DNA of 64,000 nucleotides from Limisphaera sp049537155 (GTDB taxonomy: Bacteria; Verrucomicrobiota; Verrucomicrobiia; Limisphaerales; Limisphaeraceae). A program made the translations under genes and the position numbers. The notes under the pieces were generated by a model. That model worked only from the letters and a program-made list of their open reading frames with translations. It had not been told where the DNA came from and did not search any database. This document shows, in pieces, positions 8,405 to 17,321 of this stretch. The DNA is taken from positions 62,001-126,000 of the forward strand of contig NZ_JBMVQZ010000006.1 of assembly GCF_049537155.1 (NCBI RefSeq), given 5' to 3'. The first letter of the stretch is position 1; every line of letters starts with the position of its first letter.

Positions 8405-9766
8405 TTACGGATACACTCTGCGCCCGGCCACGATGGTCATGACGACCTGTCCCTTGAGCGGCCAACCGTAGAACGGGCTGTTGCGCGATTTGCTGCGCGT
8501 GTCCTCAGGGGTGAACACCCATTCGCGATCCGGGTCGAACACGGTGATGTCCGCGTCCGCGCCGGGACGCAACGTGCCCTTGTCGAGTCGCAACACGCGT
8601 GCCGGTCCCACGGTGAAGCGCGCGATCAGGTCCGGCAGACTCATCCGGCCGCTGTGGTAGAGTTGCATGAGCGCCAGGGGCAGGGCCGTTTCGAGCCCGG
8701 TGATGCCGAACGGGGCATAGTCGAACTCGACCTCTTTTTCGAAGCTGCAGTGGGGTGCGTGGTCGGTGGCCAGGACCTCGATGGTTCCGTCGGCGATGCC
8801 CTCGAGGATGGCCTCGCGATCCCGTGCCGAGCGGACCGGGGGGTTCATTTTGAAACGGGTGTCGTAGGCCGGCCAGTGGGGCAGGTCGGTTCGTCCGGCC
8901 AGCCCCCAGACGCCGGCCCCGTCGTGTGCCCAGAACTTTTCGCTGCCGGCCAGCGCGGCGTCGGTGAGGACGAAATGATGGGGGCAGGCCTCGGCGGAGA
9001 CGGGCACGCCGCGGCGGCGGGCCTCCCGGATCAGGGCCACGCTGCCGGCGGCGCTGAGGTGCTGGCAGTGGACATGGCATCCGGTGAGTTCGGCCAGCAG
9101 GATGTTGCGGGCCACGATGAGGGTTTCACCCACGGAGGGCCAGCCGCGCAGGCCCAGGAGGACGCTCCAGAGCCCTTCATGGGCCACGCCGTCGTTGACC
9201 AGGGAGTAGTCCTGACAATGGTCGAGCACCGGCAGATCGAACATGCGCGCGTATTCGAGGGCCCGGCGCATGAGCTCGTGGTTTTGGACGCAGTGGCCGT
9301 CGTCGGTGATGGCCACCACGCCGGCCCGTTTGAGCGCGCCGATGGGCGCCAGTTCTTCGCCGGCCAGGCTTTTGGTGATGGCACCGGCCACGAACAGGTG
9401 GACATGCGCCTGCTCGGCGGCCCGTTGTTTGATCCAGGCCACCGTGCCGGCGTTGTCCACGGCCGGCGAGGTGTTGGGCATGCAGACGACGGAAGTGAAC
9501 CCGCCCCGGGCGGCCGCGGCCGTGCCTGTGGCGATGGTTTCCTTGGCGGTCTGGCCCGGATCACGCAGGTGGACGTGGATGTCAATCCAACCCGGGCTGA
9601 CCACGCAGCCGTGCACGTCCACCCGCTCGGCATCCGGCGGGCAGAGGGCGGCGGCTTCGTTTCCGATGGCCCTGATTTTGCCCTCCTGAATCAGCACGTC
9701 GGCCGGACCGTCCCTGCCCTCGGCCGGGTCCACCACCCGTCCCCCGGTCAACAACCACGCCTTCAT
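8405..9766 (-). CDS. pyrC: Dihydroorotase
   Basis: A 453-residue class I amidohydrolase that closes carbamoyl aspartate to dihydroorotate in pyrimidine synthesis. The metal-binding DIHVHLRDPGQT sequence is near residue 60, ACPHHFVLTD and NPPVRSARDRE lie in the middle, and the ATDHAPH catalytic motif is near residue 300. The length matches the roughly 430-450 residues of this class, and CxxP-like inactive homologues are excluded because the HxH and the ATDHAPH motif are intact. The ATG at 9766 begins MKAWLLTGGRVVDP, the conserved first strand. No aspartate transcarbamoylase gene is next to it, although the two are neighbours in many bacteria. Confidence 0.95.
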   Translation of the reverse strand: MKAWLLTGGRVVDPAEGRDGPADVLIQEGKIRAIGNEAAALCPPDAERVDVHGCVVSPGWIDIHVHLRDPGQTAKETIATGTAAAARGGFTSVVCMPNTSPAVDNAGTVAWIKQRAAEQAHVHLFVAGAITKSLAGEELAPIGALKRAGVVAITDDGHCVQNHELMRRALEYARMFDLPVLDHCQDYSLVNDGVAHEGLWSVLLGLRGWPSVGETLIVARNILLAELTGCHVHCQHLSAAGSVALIREARRRGVPVSAEACPHHFVLTDAALAGSEKFWAHDGAGVWGLAGRTDLPHWPAYDTRFKMNPPVRSARDREAILEGIADGTIEVLATDHAPHCSFEKEVEFDYAPFGITGLETALPLALMQLYHSGRMSLPDLIARFTVGPARVLRLDKGTLRPGADADITVFDPDREWVFTPEDTRSKSRNSPFYGWPLKGQVVMTIVAGRRVYP

Positions 9767-9838
9767 CCGGCTCCCGAGCCTAGGGTTGCCCCGTTGACAA
9801 AGCAAGCGTCGGGGTTACGATGACGGCGGTAACTGGAT

Positions 9839-9912
9839 GCGGGCGTAGTTCAGTGGTAGAACGGGAGCCTTCCAAGCTCCATGCGAGGGTTCGATTCCCT
9901 TCGCCCGCTCCA
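9839..9912 (+). tRNA. tRNA-Gly (anticodon TCC)
   Basis: A 74-base cloverleaf with acceptor GCGGGCG pairing with CGCCCGC, D-arm GTTC/GAAC, anticodon stem GGAGC/GCTCC around loop CTTCCAA (anticodon TCC, reading GGA/GGG), T-arm with GGTTCGATTCC, discriminator T and a genomically encoded CCA end. Confidence 0.97.
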
Positions 9913-9984
9913 TTCTTCTTTTCGTCCGTCCCGGCTGGCATGTGCGCCGGCCGGCGCGGCCCCGGACGGCCGCGCAGGCCGGGC

Positions 9985-10950
9985 TCAGATCTGCACGTCG
10001 GGTTCCTGCCTCGTGTGTTCGCCCTTGCTCATCACCCGGATGTTGGCGTCTTTCTGGACGACCAGGGAGCGCGGCGGCACGCTGGTGGTCAGGAAGACGT
10101 TGGCGCCGATGGTGCTGCCGGCGCCCACCACCGTGTCGCCGCCCATGATGGTGGCCCCGGCGTAGATGGTGACGTGATCTTCGATCGTCGGGTGGCGTTT
10201 TTGTCCCCTCAGGGCCTGGCCGGCGGCCAGTGAGCGCGCGACCAGGCCGACGCCCTGGTACATCTTGACGTGGTTGCCGATGATGGCGGTTTCGCCCACG
10301 ACCGTGCCGGTGCAGTGGTCCACGAAGAAGTGGGTGCCGATCTGGGCGCCGGGGTGGAGGTCCATGCCGCTGCGGCTGTGGGCCCATTCGGTCATCATGC
10401 GCGGGATCAGCGGCACCTTGGCCAGGTAGAGTTCGTGCGCCAGCCTTTGCACGGCGATGGTCTCCACGAAGGGGTAGGCCAGGATGACCTCTTCCCGGCT
10501 CAGGGCTGCCGGGTCACCGTTGTAGGCGGCTTCGATGTCCGTTTGCAGGATTTCGCGCAACCGCGGGAGGCTCTCCAGCAGTCCCAGGGTGATGGACCGG
10601 GCGGCGGGGCGCAGGCTCTTTTTCGGGTATTCGGGCGGTGGCAGGTAGACCAGGCTGCGGTGGATCTCGCGTTCCAGCGCCGTGGCCACGCTGCGGAGCC
10701 GCCTGGCGGTGACGGCACGGACCTCATCCGTCCGCAGCGGTCGTTCTTCGAAGAATCCCGGAAACAGCAGACACAACAATTCCTGGGTGATGCGGACGAT
10801 GACCCGTTTGGATGGCAGGTTCTGGCCGTCCAGGTGGTTGATGGCACCCACCTCCTTGTAAGAGGTGAGCAGTTTGTCCGTCAGTTGTGCGATGCTGTTT
10901 TCCACGGGCGCAGTATCTGGCGGGGCGGCTGTTCCTGGCAAGATGCGCAT
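9985..10950 (-). CDS. Serine O-acetyltransferase
   Basis: A 321-residue protein with an alpha-helical N-terminal domain and a C-terminal left-handed beta-helix made of hexapeptide repeats (HPGAQIGTHFFVDHCTG, VVGETAIIGNHVKMYQG, HPTIEDHVTIYAGATIMGG). It would acetylate serine as the first step of cysteine synthesis. The catalytic His/Asp surroundings (DLHPGAQIG, FVDHCTG) are intact. The N-terminal extension is longer than in E. coli CysE and resembles the EpsC/SAT class. No cysteine synthase gene adjoins. It converges on tRNA-Gly, and the first 14 residues before VENSIAQLTDKLL may not be translated. Confidence 0.88.
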   Translation of the reverse strand: MRILPGTAAPPDTAPVENSIAQLTDKLLTSYKEVGAINHLDGQNLPSKRVIVRITQELLCLLFPGFFEERPLRTDEVRAVTARRLRSVATALEREIHRSLVYLPPPEYPKKSLRPAARSITLGLLESLPRLREILQTDIEAAYNGDPAALSREEVILAYPFVETIAVQRLAHELYLAKVPLIPRMMTEWAHSRSGMDLHPGAQIGTHFFVDHCTGTVVGETAIIGNHVKMYQGVGLVARSLAAGQALRGQKRHPTIEDHVTIYAGATIMGGDTVVGAGSTIGANVFLTTSVPPRSLVVQKDANIRVMSKGEHTRQEPDVQI

Positions 10951-11082
10951 CGGCCGTGCGGAAGAGAGGACGAGGGCCGCCGCTCACCGCCCTGCATGGG
11001 CCCTGCCGGGGGTTCGGGGAGGCCGACCGGGGCGGGGCCGGCGAAGGTTGCGCGGGGATGAGGGCCGATTAATGTAAACGGC

Positions 11083-11316
11083 ATGCCGATCTACGAGTTT
11101 CATTGCGAGGATTGCCAGCGCGACAGCGAGGTGCTGGTACGGTCCACGGACTGGACCGGCACGAAGTGTCCGCACTGCGGGTCCACGAGGTTGACCAAGC
11201 AGTTTTCGGTGTTTGCGTCCGGTTCCGGCAGTGGCGCAGGGGAGGACGCGTGCTGTTCTACCTCGAGCCGTCCGCGCGGGGGCGGTTGCGGCTGCGGCTG
11301 CGGTTGCGGTCACTGA
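11083..11316 (+). CDS. FmdB family zinc ribbon protein with Gly/Cys-rich tail
   Basis: A 77-residue protein of the FmdB putative regulatory family. The N-terminus MPIYEFHCEDC and the later CPHCG supply the four cysteines of one zinc ribbon (C8, C11, C30, C33). Unusually, the last 15 residues form a glycine/cysteine run (GGGCGCGCGCGH) after a pair of cysteines (ACCSTS), giving further possible metal ligands. It is transcribed away from the serine acetyltransferase gene, with 132 bases between the divergent starts. Function is unknown; most family members are called regulators without direct proof. Confidence 0.88.
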   Translation: MPIYEFHCEDCQRDSEVLVRSTDWTGTKCPHCGSTRLTKQFSVFASGSGSGAGEDACCSTSSRPRGGGCGCGCGCGH

Positions 11317-11441
11317 CCGGGCAGCCCGGCCCTTACCCGGGCACGGGCAATCCGGTCTTTTGGGCCGGTCATGTGTCGGTTGGCTGTCCGGGCCCGTGGA
11401 AGGCAATGGCGGGCTGGGGCGGCCGGTGGCGGGGGGAGATT

Positions 11442-12527
11442 TCAGTTGTCGGGCAGGGGGGTGAGTGTGCCGGACTCGACCCTCCATCGCCGCAGGCGGG
11501 GTGCCAGTTCGCGTGGCCAGTTCTCCTCGGTCGCGGTCATGAAGACCTGCGAACGCGCCTGATGGGCCCGTTCCAGCAGGGGCAGGAAGGCTGCGCGGCG
11601 TGACCGGTCCAGCTCGCCCATGACGTCGTCCAACAGCAGGACCGGCGGAACGCCATGGACCTCGGTGAGGTATTCGGCCTGTGCCATTTTGAGCGCCAGG
11701 GCGAGGGACCGTTTCTGTCCTTCGCTGGCGAAAGCCGCGGCCGGCCGGTCTGCGAGCAGGATATCCAGGTCGTCGAGATGCGGGCCCACCAGCGTGACCT
11801 TGCGAGCCAGTTCGCGCGGCCGGACGCGTGCCAGTTCGGAGGCCAGGTCGCTGTTGACGGTGGATTGGTACCGGAGCCGGACCTCTTCGGCGCCGCCAGC
11901 GATGCGGTGGTAGGCCTCTTGCACCCGTTCGGCTACGCGCGGGACGAGGCGCCTACGCCGGTCCAGCAGGATCTGGCCGGCGGTCACCAGTTCCCGGGTG
12001 AACCCCTCGAGGGCGGTGGCGTCCACGGCAGCCTGTTTGAGCAATGCGTTTCGGGCGCGGAGGGCTCGCCAGTAACGCTGCCACCAGGCCAGGTAGTCCG
12101 GTTCGGTCTGGGTGAGCAGCAGATCCAGGAAGCGGCGGCGGTGCCGGGCGGTTCCTTTGATCAGGAACAGGTCCTCGGTGCAGAAGACCGTCACCCGGAA
12201 GGTCCCCAGGAAATCGGCCAACCGCCGGACCGGCTGGCCGTCGAGGGTGATTTGACGTTCCCGGCGCGACCAGTAGATGCGGATCTCGTGGGTCACGTCG
12301 CTCACCACCCCGGCGGCCACCAGATAACCGGATTGACCGAATCGGACCAGGTCTGGGTTCCCCACTCCGCGAAACGAGCGGAGTGTGGCCAGTAGATAGA
12401 TGGCTTCGAGGATGTTGGTTTTACCCTGTGCATTCCGGCCCAGCAGCAGGTGAAAGCCCGGCTCGAACGTGGCGTCCAACCGGGCGTAATTCCGAAAATT
12501 CCGCAGCCGCAGGCGGGCCAGATGCAC
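11442..12527 (-). CDS. recF: DNA replication and repair protein RecF
   Basis: A 361-residue SMC-like ATPase that helps load RecA at gaps. The start MHLARLRLRNFRNY, Walker A GRNAQGKTN and the late SEGQKRSLALALKMAQ signature with Walker B VLLLDDVMGELD are all present. The start codon is GTG at 12527; it gives the family's usual length, and the ATG two bases upstream is out of frame. The gene is not in a dnaA-dnaN-recF cluster here; it stands alone between the zinc ribbon gene (convergent) and a secreted propeller gene (divergent). Confidence 0.95.
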   Translation of the reverse strand: MHLARLRLRNFRNYARLDATFEPGFHLLLGRNAQGKTNILEAIYLLATLRSFRGVGNPDLVRFGQSGYLVAAGVVSDVTHEIRIYWSRRERQITLDGQPVRRLADFLGTFRVTVFCTEDLFLIKGTARHRRRFLDLLLTQTEPDYLAWWQRYWRALRARNALLKQAAVDATALEGFTRELVTAGQILLDRRRRLVPRVAERVQEAYHRIAGGAEEVRLRYQSTVNSDLASELARVRPRELARKVTLVGPHLDDLDILLADRPAAAFASEGQKRSLALALKMAQAEYLTEVHGVPPVLLLDDVMGELDRSRRAAFLPLLERAHQARSQVFMTATEENWPRELAPRLRRWRVESGTLTPLPDN

Positions 12528-12757
12528 ATGCCCAGTCTGAAAACGGCCCTGCTGTCAGACCAGACTTTTTCACCTGACCGGACGGCGGCGGGATTGCGGT
12601 TTTTCTCCACCAGTCAGGGCCACCGGAATGGGATGGACCTGCGAGGTCGGCATGGGAACGGTTTTCCTCCGGCGGACCCAGGGTGGGAACAAAGGAGTGG
12701 TGTCCTTTGACGGCTCGATCTGGTTGGGACAGAGTTGCCGCAACAAGGAGAGACAAG

Positions 12758-13780
12758 ATGACCACTAGAAGACAGGAACGGGTGCGGGGAATGCTCGCGC
12801 GCCGGAGGACCGGATTCGGGTTTTCTTTGGCGTTTTGTTTCGGAGTCCTGGCTGCGGAACCGGACATTCGAACCTTCCATGGGATGTGCGAGGCCTCGGC
12901 GGTGGAGGGTCTGGACGCGACCACGTTCGTCGTGGCCAACGACGAGGACAATCGGCTGCGTGTATATGACTGGACGCGGCCGGGACCGCCCGTGCGGGTG
13001 GTGAACCTGAACCCGCACTTGCCTGCCGGGCACGGGAAAGGAGAGCTCGACCTCGAAGGCGTGGCGCGGGTGGGTCAGGAGTTGTACTGGGTCACTTCCC
13101 ATGGGAGGAACGCGGCGGGCGAGCCGGCACCCCGCCGGCAGGCGCTCTTGCGGACGCCGCTCTCGTGGTTTCTGGGTGGTGACCAGCCGGGTGGCAGGGT
13201 GGAGGTGTGCCCCGGCCTGCTCGATGCACTTTTGGCCGATCCACGGTATGCGCGGTTGGGATTGGCGGGTGCCGCGACGCGCGCGCCCAAGGCCCCGGGC
13301 GGGTTCAACATCGAGGCGTTGGCGGCGGGTGCGGATGGCTCGCTCTGGATCGGTCTGCGCAACCCGTTGTTCGAGGGGCGGGCATTGTTGGTCCCGCTCT
13401 TGAACCCCGACGGGGCCGTGCGCGGTATGCCACCGCGGTTCGGCGATCCGGTGTTTTTGGACCTGAACGGTCGCGGATTGCGCGGTGCGGTGGAGTGGGC
13501 CGGGGGTTATCTGTTGCTGGCCGGCTCAACGGACGGGGGAGGATCGCCTGCGTTGTACTTTTGGAGCGGTCGTGAATCAGACCCGCCGCGTTTGCTGGCC
13601 GGGTATGATTTTGCCGGGTTGAACCCCGAAGGCCTGACCATCTGGCCGGGGATGAATCCGCCCAGGCTGTGGGTGGTGAGCGACGACGGGACGGAGCAGG
13701 TTGCGGGGGAAGACTGCAAAGACGCGCCGGCACGCGAGCGCCGGTTTCGGGTCCTGAGTCTTCCGGCGCCGGGGCTCTAA
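12758..13780 (+). CDS. Secreted DUF3616-like beta-propeller protein
   Basis: A 340-residue protein with a basic start and hydrophobic signal sequence (GFGFSLAFCFGVLAAEP). The body has a repeating strand pattern suited to a propeller: ASAVEGLDATTFVVANDEDNR near the start, GELDLEGVARVGQELYWVTSHG, NIEALAAGADGSLWIGLR and LNPEGLTIWPG near the end. This fits DUF3616, secreted proteins of unknown function common in planctomycetes and verrucomicrobia. The ATG at 12758 is chosen for the AAGGAG sequence 7 bases before it; an upstream in-frame ATG lacks one. Its end converges on the next propeller gene, 62 bases away. Confidence 0.72.
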   Translation: MTTRRQERVRGMLARRRTGFGFSLAFCFGVLAAEPDIRTFHGMCEASAVEGLDATTFVVANDEDNRLRVYDWTRPGPPVRVVNLNPHLPAGHGKGELDLEGVARVGQELYWVTSHGRNAAGEPAPRRQALLRTPLSWFLGGDQPGGRVEVCPGLLDALLADPRYARLGLAGAATRAPKAPGGFNIEALAAGADGSLWIGLRNPLFEGRALLVPLLNPDGAVRGMPPRFGDPVFLDLNGRGLRGAVEWAGGYLLLAGSTDGGGSPALYFWSGRESDPPRLLAGYDFAGLNPEGLTIWPGMNPPRLWVVSDDGTEQVAGEDCKDAPARERRFRVLSLPAPGL

Positions 13781-13842
13781 CACTTGGGGCTTGTCACGGG
13801 AAAGGGCAGGACCGTCGGAGGGGAAGCAACGGCGGAATGTGT

Positions 13843-14847
13843 TCACTGTGGCCAACGATAGAGCCTGACGTCGGCCGGGCGATGCCGTTCCCGTGGTGCC
13901 GCCACGTACAAGGTGCCGGTCCGGCCATCGTAGGCTGCGGTGGTACGTCGGGAGACCAAGGGCAGGGTGCCGCGGAGGGTGTGGCGGCCGTCCTCTCCCG
14001 CCTGCCAGACACGGGCCTCGCCTGCGTCCGTGCCGGCCACCAGGCGGCGCCGCGCGGGATCCACGAACAACCACCGTACGCTGCCGTTTGTGGGCAGGCG
14101 CAGCACTTCCCGAATCTTTTGTGTGTCCCACACGAGGATCCCGGTGGGTGACTCACATGCGACGTACAGTCGCGCGCCTTCCTCGTCCAGGGCCAGCAGG
14201 CCGGGCCCGCTGACGCCCTCGAGCTTCCAAAGTGCGGACATCTCGCGTGTCAAGCGGTCCACCATGGCCAGTGCGTTGGATCGGGGCAGACTCACGAAGA
14301 TGCGCGAGCCCACCCGTTCGAGGACCAGGTCGGCCGCCCGGTCCGGCAGGAGAATCGAAAGGGTGTGAACCCCGGTGTCGGCGTGGATGACTGCCAGGGC
14401 ACCCTCCCCGTAAGCGGCGTAGATTCGAAACGAGGACAAATCCCGGCGAATCCGCACGACATCAGGCAGGCGGCCGATGGTTTTCAGGGGCCGCTCCGTT
14501 TCCACGTCCAGGATCTTGATCTGACCGCCCGAGGCATCCGTGCCCACGTAGAGGAGTTTGGGCCGTTCCTCGTACCACAACGCCCGCGGGCGCGGTACCG
14601 ACAATTGACGCGGCGCCGAACCTCCGGGCACGTCCCACACGGCCACGCTGTCTTGATCCGGCAGCGCAACGAAAAGACGGGCTCCGGCCGTGTCCACCGC
14701 CACCTCACCCACCTCGGTCGTTCGGGCGGGCAACGACAGGGTTCCCACCTCTTCGAGCTCCGCCGGCCGGGGAGCCGTCTGACCCCATGCGTTCACAGCC
14801 CACAGGGCCAGGACTGCTGTTGCGCTCAACGATCGGAGAGTCTTCAC
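13843..14847 (-). CDS. Secreted YVTN-type beta-propeller protein
   Basis: A 334-residue protein with a clear signal peptide (MKTLRSLSATAVLALWAVNAWG, cut near Ala-Trp-Gly). The remainder shows repeated blade-like units such as GEVAVDTAGARLFVALPDQDSVAVWD, LLALDEEGARLYVACESP and TTAAYDGRTGTLYVAAP, the pattern of YVTN/Lactonase-like seven-bladed propellers. No lactonase active-site set can be identified, so it is named by fold only. It lies 77 bases upstream of the glycosyltransferase gene on the same strand. Confidence 0.78.
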   Translation of the reverse strand: MKTLRSLSATAVLALWAVNAWGQTAPRPAELEEVGTLSLPARTTEVGEVAVDTAGARLFVALPDQDSVAVWDVPGGSAPRQLSVPRPRALWYEERPKLLYVGTDASGGQIKILDVETERPLKTIGRLPDVVRIRRDLSSFRIYAAYGEGALAVIHADTGVHTLSILLPDRAADLVLERVGSRIFVSLPRSNALAMVDRLTREMSALWKLEGVSGPGLLALDEEGARLYVACESPTGILVWDTQKIREVLRLPTNGSVRWLFVDPARRRLVAGTDAGEARVWQAGEDGRHTLRGTLPLVSRRTTAAYDGRTGTLYVAAPRERHRPADVRLYRWPQ

Positions 14848-14924
14848 AAGCCAAACTTAACCGCCTTTTCCGGGGCCGTCATCCCCGAAGTGTGCGGTTC
14901 CCCGCTCCCGGCGATCGTCCGGGG

Positions 14925-15950
14925 TTACCGTGCCGCCACCGTTTCCAAGGCGCGTTGCAAGAGGGGGGCGGTTGCTTCGATGGTGTAGGTGGATTCGACC
15001 TTGGCCCGTGCCTGACGCGCCAGTGCCCGGGCTTCGGCCGGGTTCTGCAACAGGCGCATGATGGCGCGGCCCAGGGCGACCGGGTCGCCCCTGGGCACCA
15101 CCAGACCGGTGCGCTCGTGCTCGACGATTTGTCGCGGCCCCTCGCTGTCGGTCACCACCAAGGGAACCTCATGGGCCATGGCCTCCAGCATGACCCGCGC
15201 AAACGCCTCGTGGTGGGAGGTGAGGCAAAACACGCCCAGCGAATGAAAAAACGCGGCTTTGTCGTCCACCCAGCCCGGGAACGTAACGTCGGTTTCGAGT
15301 CCCCATTCGCGGGTCCATCGCTGCAGCGGCTCACGCAGTTCGCCGTCGCCTGCGAGGACGGCCTGGAAGGGCACCCCCTGATCTTTGAGCCAGCGCAGGG
15401 CGCGCAGGAACACGTCGAGACCCTTGACCGGGTGAAAACGGCCCATGGCCCCGACCCGGGCGGGCAGGGGGCCTTCCACACGGCGGGCAGGGAGCCGGGG
15501 CAACATGCTGGGGATGGTGAAGATCCGCTCCTCCGGAACGCCGGCACGCACCAGGGCGGTTCGCTGGTCCGGCAGGATGGCGATGAACCCGTCGCATCGC
15601 AGCAGGCGTTGGAACCGGTAGTTGGGCAGGCGGGCGATGACCGGCCAGCGACCGCGGGCCGCCCGCAGCAGGAGCCGTCCCGCGCGGTTTCCATGGACCA
15701 GGATCACATCCGGGTTCCACCGCCGCAGGATGCGGCGGACCCGCCACACGGTCAGCGGGTCCCATCGGGTCCAGGTGCGGACCGGCAGCAGGGGCACCTC
15801 GAGGCGCCGGACGTCATCCAGCACCGCTGCGCGTGGGTCGAGCAGGGAAGCCACCTCGTGCCCGGCCGCCCGCAGGGCCTCGTGATAAACCACGAAGCTC
15901 TCCTCCAGTCCGCCCCTTCCCAGGCCCAGCATGGCATTGACGACCCGCAT
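14925..15950 (-). CDS. Glycosyltransferase family 4 (GT-B)
   Basis: A 341-residue GT-B enzyme. The start MRVVNAMLGLGRGGLEE is the classic donor-loop-containing first strand, so the ATG at 15950 is used rather than an open frame reaching 16103. Other marks are VGAMGRFHPVKGLDVFLRAL (start of the nucleotide-sugar domain), FPGWVDD, and the EAFARVMLEAMAHEVPLV segment carrying the E-x7-E motif. It probably adds a sugar to lipopolysaccharide or another surface glycan; the donor is not predictable. It shares a 179-base divergent promoter region with the TIM-barrel gene. Confidence 0.9.
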   Translation of the reverse strand: MRVVNAMLGLGRGGLEESFVVYHEALRAAGHEVASLLDPRAAVLDDVRRLEVPLLPVRTWTRWDPLTVWRVRRILRRWNPDVILVHGNRAGRLLLRAARGRWPVIARLPNYRFQRLLRCDGFIAILPDQRTALVRAGVPEERIFTIPSMLPRLPARRVEGPLPARVGAMGRFHPVKGLDVFLRALRWLKDQGVPFQAVLAGDGELREPLQRWTREWGLETDVTFPGWVDDKAAFFHSLGVFCLTSHHEAFARVMLEAMAHEVPLVVTDSEGPRQIVEHERTGLVVPRGDPVALGRAIMRLLQNPAEARALARQARAKVESTYTIEATAPLLQRALETVAAR

Positions 15951-16129
15951 GTTCAGGTTTGCTGCAGCGTAGGGGAGCGCATCGCCCGCTTGCAACCTCG
16001 TGCAACCGGCCCCGGCCAGGACACGTGCCACGCCGGTTCCCGCGACCTTGGCCGGTGCAAGCAGGTTCGCCCCAACCCGGGTGAAATGAACTGGCTTTCC
16101 CATCCGGACCGACGGTAAGAAATGCGGCC

Positions 16130-17233
16130 ATGGAAGAGCGCCCCGACCAGTCCCGGCCCTGCTCGCGCAGGGATTTCCTTCGAGCCACCCTGGCCGCCAC
16201 CGCCGCCGGATGGATCGTCCCTCGTTCCCATCTGTCGGCAGGTGCGGCGGAGCGGCCGCGCCTGAAGCTTGGATTCGACAACTTCGCCGTACGCGCCATG
16301 GGGTGGAAGGCGCCGCAACTGCTGGACTACGCGGCGAAGTTGAAGGTGGACTCGCTGTTCATCAGCGATCTCGACGCCTTTGAAAGTCACGACTCCCCGT
16401 ATCTGCGGGAGCTGCGTGCCCGCGCGCGGGATCTGGGGATCGAATTGTATCTGGGTACCTGGAGCATCTGTCCCAGCTCGCGCGTCTTTCGCGATCGGTG
16501 GGGAACGGCCGAGGAACACCTGGCCCTGGGCATCCGCATGGCACGGGATCTGGGCTCGCCGGTCCTGCGGGTGGTGTTGGGCACTCTGGAAGACCGGCGC
16601 ACGCCCGGCGGCATCGAGGCCCGGATGGCCGATACCGTCCGGGTGCTGCAGAGCTGCCGGAGCCGTGCGCTCGATGCCGGCATTCGCATCGCGGTGGAGA
16701 ATCATGCGGGCGACATGCAGGCACGTGAACTGGCCGATTTGGTGGAGGCCGCCGGGACGGACTACGTGGGCGTGAACTTCGACTCGGGCAATGCGTGCTG
16801 GACGCTCGAGGATCCGCTCCGCAGCTTCGAGGTGCTGGGGCGCCACACCGTGTGCACCAGCCTGCGCGACGCAATGGTGTGGGAATCGGAAAAAGGGGCC
16901 AAGGTCCAATGGACCGCCATGGGAGAGGGATGTCTGGATCTGAAGACGTTCTTTGAGCGGTTTGCACAAACCTGCCCCGAGGTGCCGGTACACATCGAAA
17001 CCATTTCAGGCTTCGCGCGAGAGTTTCCCTACCTGGAGGCCGACTTTTGGGACGCCTATCCGAAGGCGCGCGCGTCCGATTTTGCCGCGTTCCTGGCCCT
17101 GGCCAAACGCGGCAGGCCCCTGCCGACACGGCGGTTCGCCCGACCCGATGAGGAACAGGCCTATCAGCGAGAGGAGCTGGAACGCAGTCTCCGGTATTGC
17201 CGTGAGGTGCTCGGGATGGGCCGGCGGTCTTGA
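16130..17233 (+). CDS. Tat-exported sugar phosphate isomerase/epimerase-like TIM barrel
   Basis: A 367-residue protein with an N-terminal twin-arginine signal (CSRRDFLRATLAATAAG) and a xylose-isomerase-like TIM barrel. The barrel has metal-binding candidates in IAVENHAGD and VNFDSGNACW and a late EGCLDLKTFF and HIETISGF. The combination of Tat export with this barrel is very frequent in verrucomicrobial and planctomycete genomes, where the proteins are thought to act on sugars or inositols in the periplasm. The substrate is unknown. It ends 88 bases from the convergent heptosyltransferase gene. Confidence 0.85.
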   Translation: MEERPDQSRPCSRRDFLRATLAATAAGWIVPRSHLSAGAAERPRLKLGFDNFAVRAMGWKAPQLLDYAAKLKVDSLFISDLDAFESHDSPYLRELRARARDLGIELYLGTWSICPSSRVFRDRWGTAEEHLALGIRMARDLGSPVLRVVLGTLEDRRTPGGIEARMADTVRVLQSCRSRALDAGIRIAVENHAGDMQARELADLVEAAGTDYVGVNFDSGNACWTLEDPLRSFEVLGRHTVCTSLRDAMVWESEKGAKVQWTAMGEGCLDLKTFFERFAQTCPEVPVHIETISGFAREFPYLEADFWDAYPKARASDFAAFLALAKRGRPLPTRRFARPDEEQAYQREELERSLRYCREVLGMGRRS

Positions 17234-17321
17234 CATTTGACCGGACTGACCCGCCTGGCCGCCCGGCTCGGATGCCCGCCCAGGTCTTGCGGCTGCGGTC
17301 GGGAAGGCCGACCGGACACGC

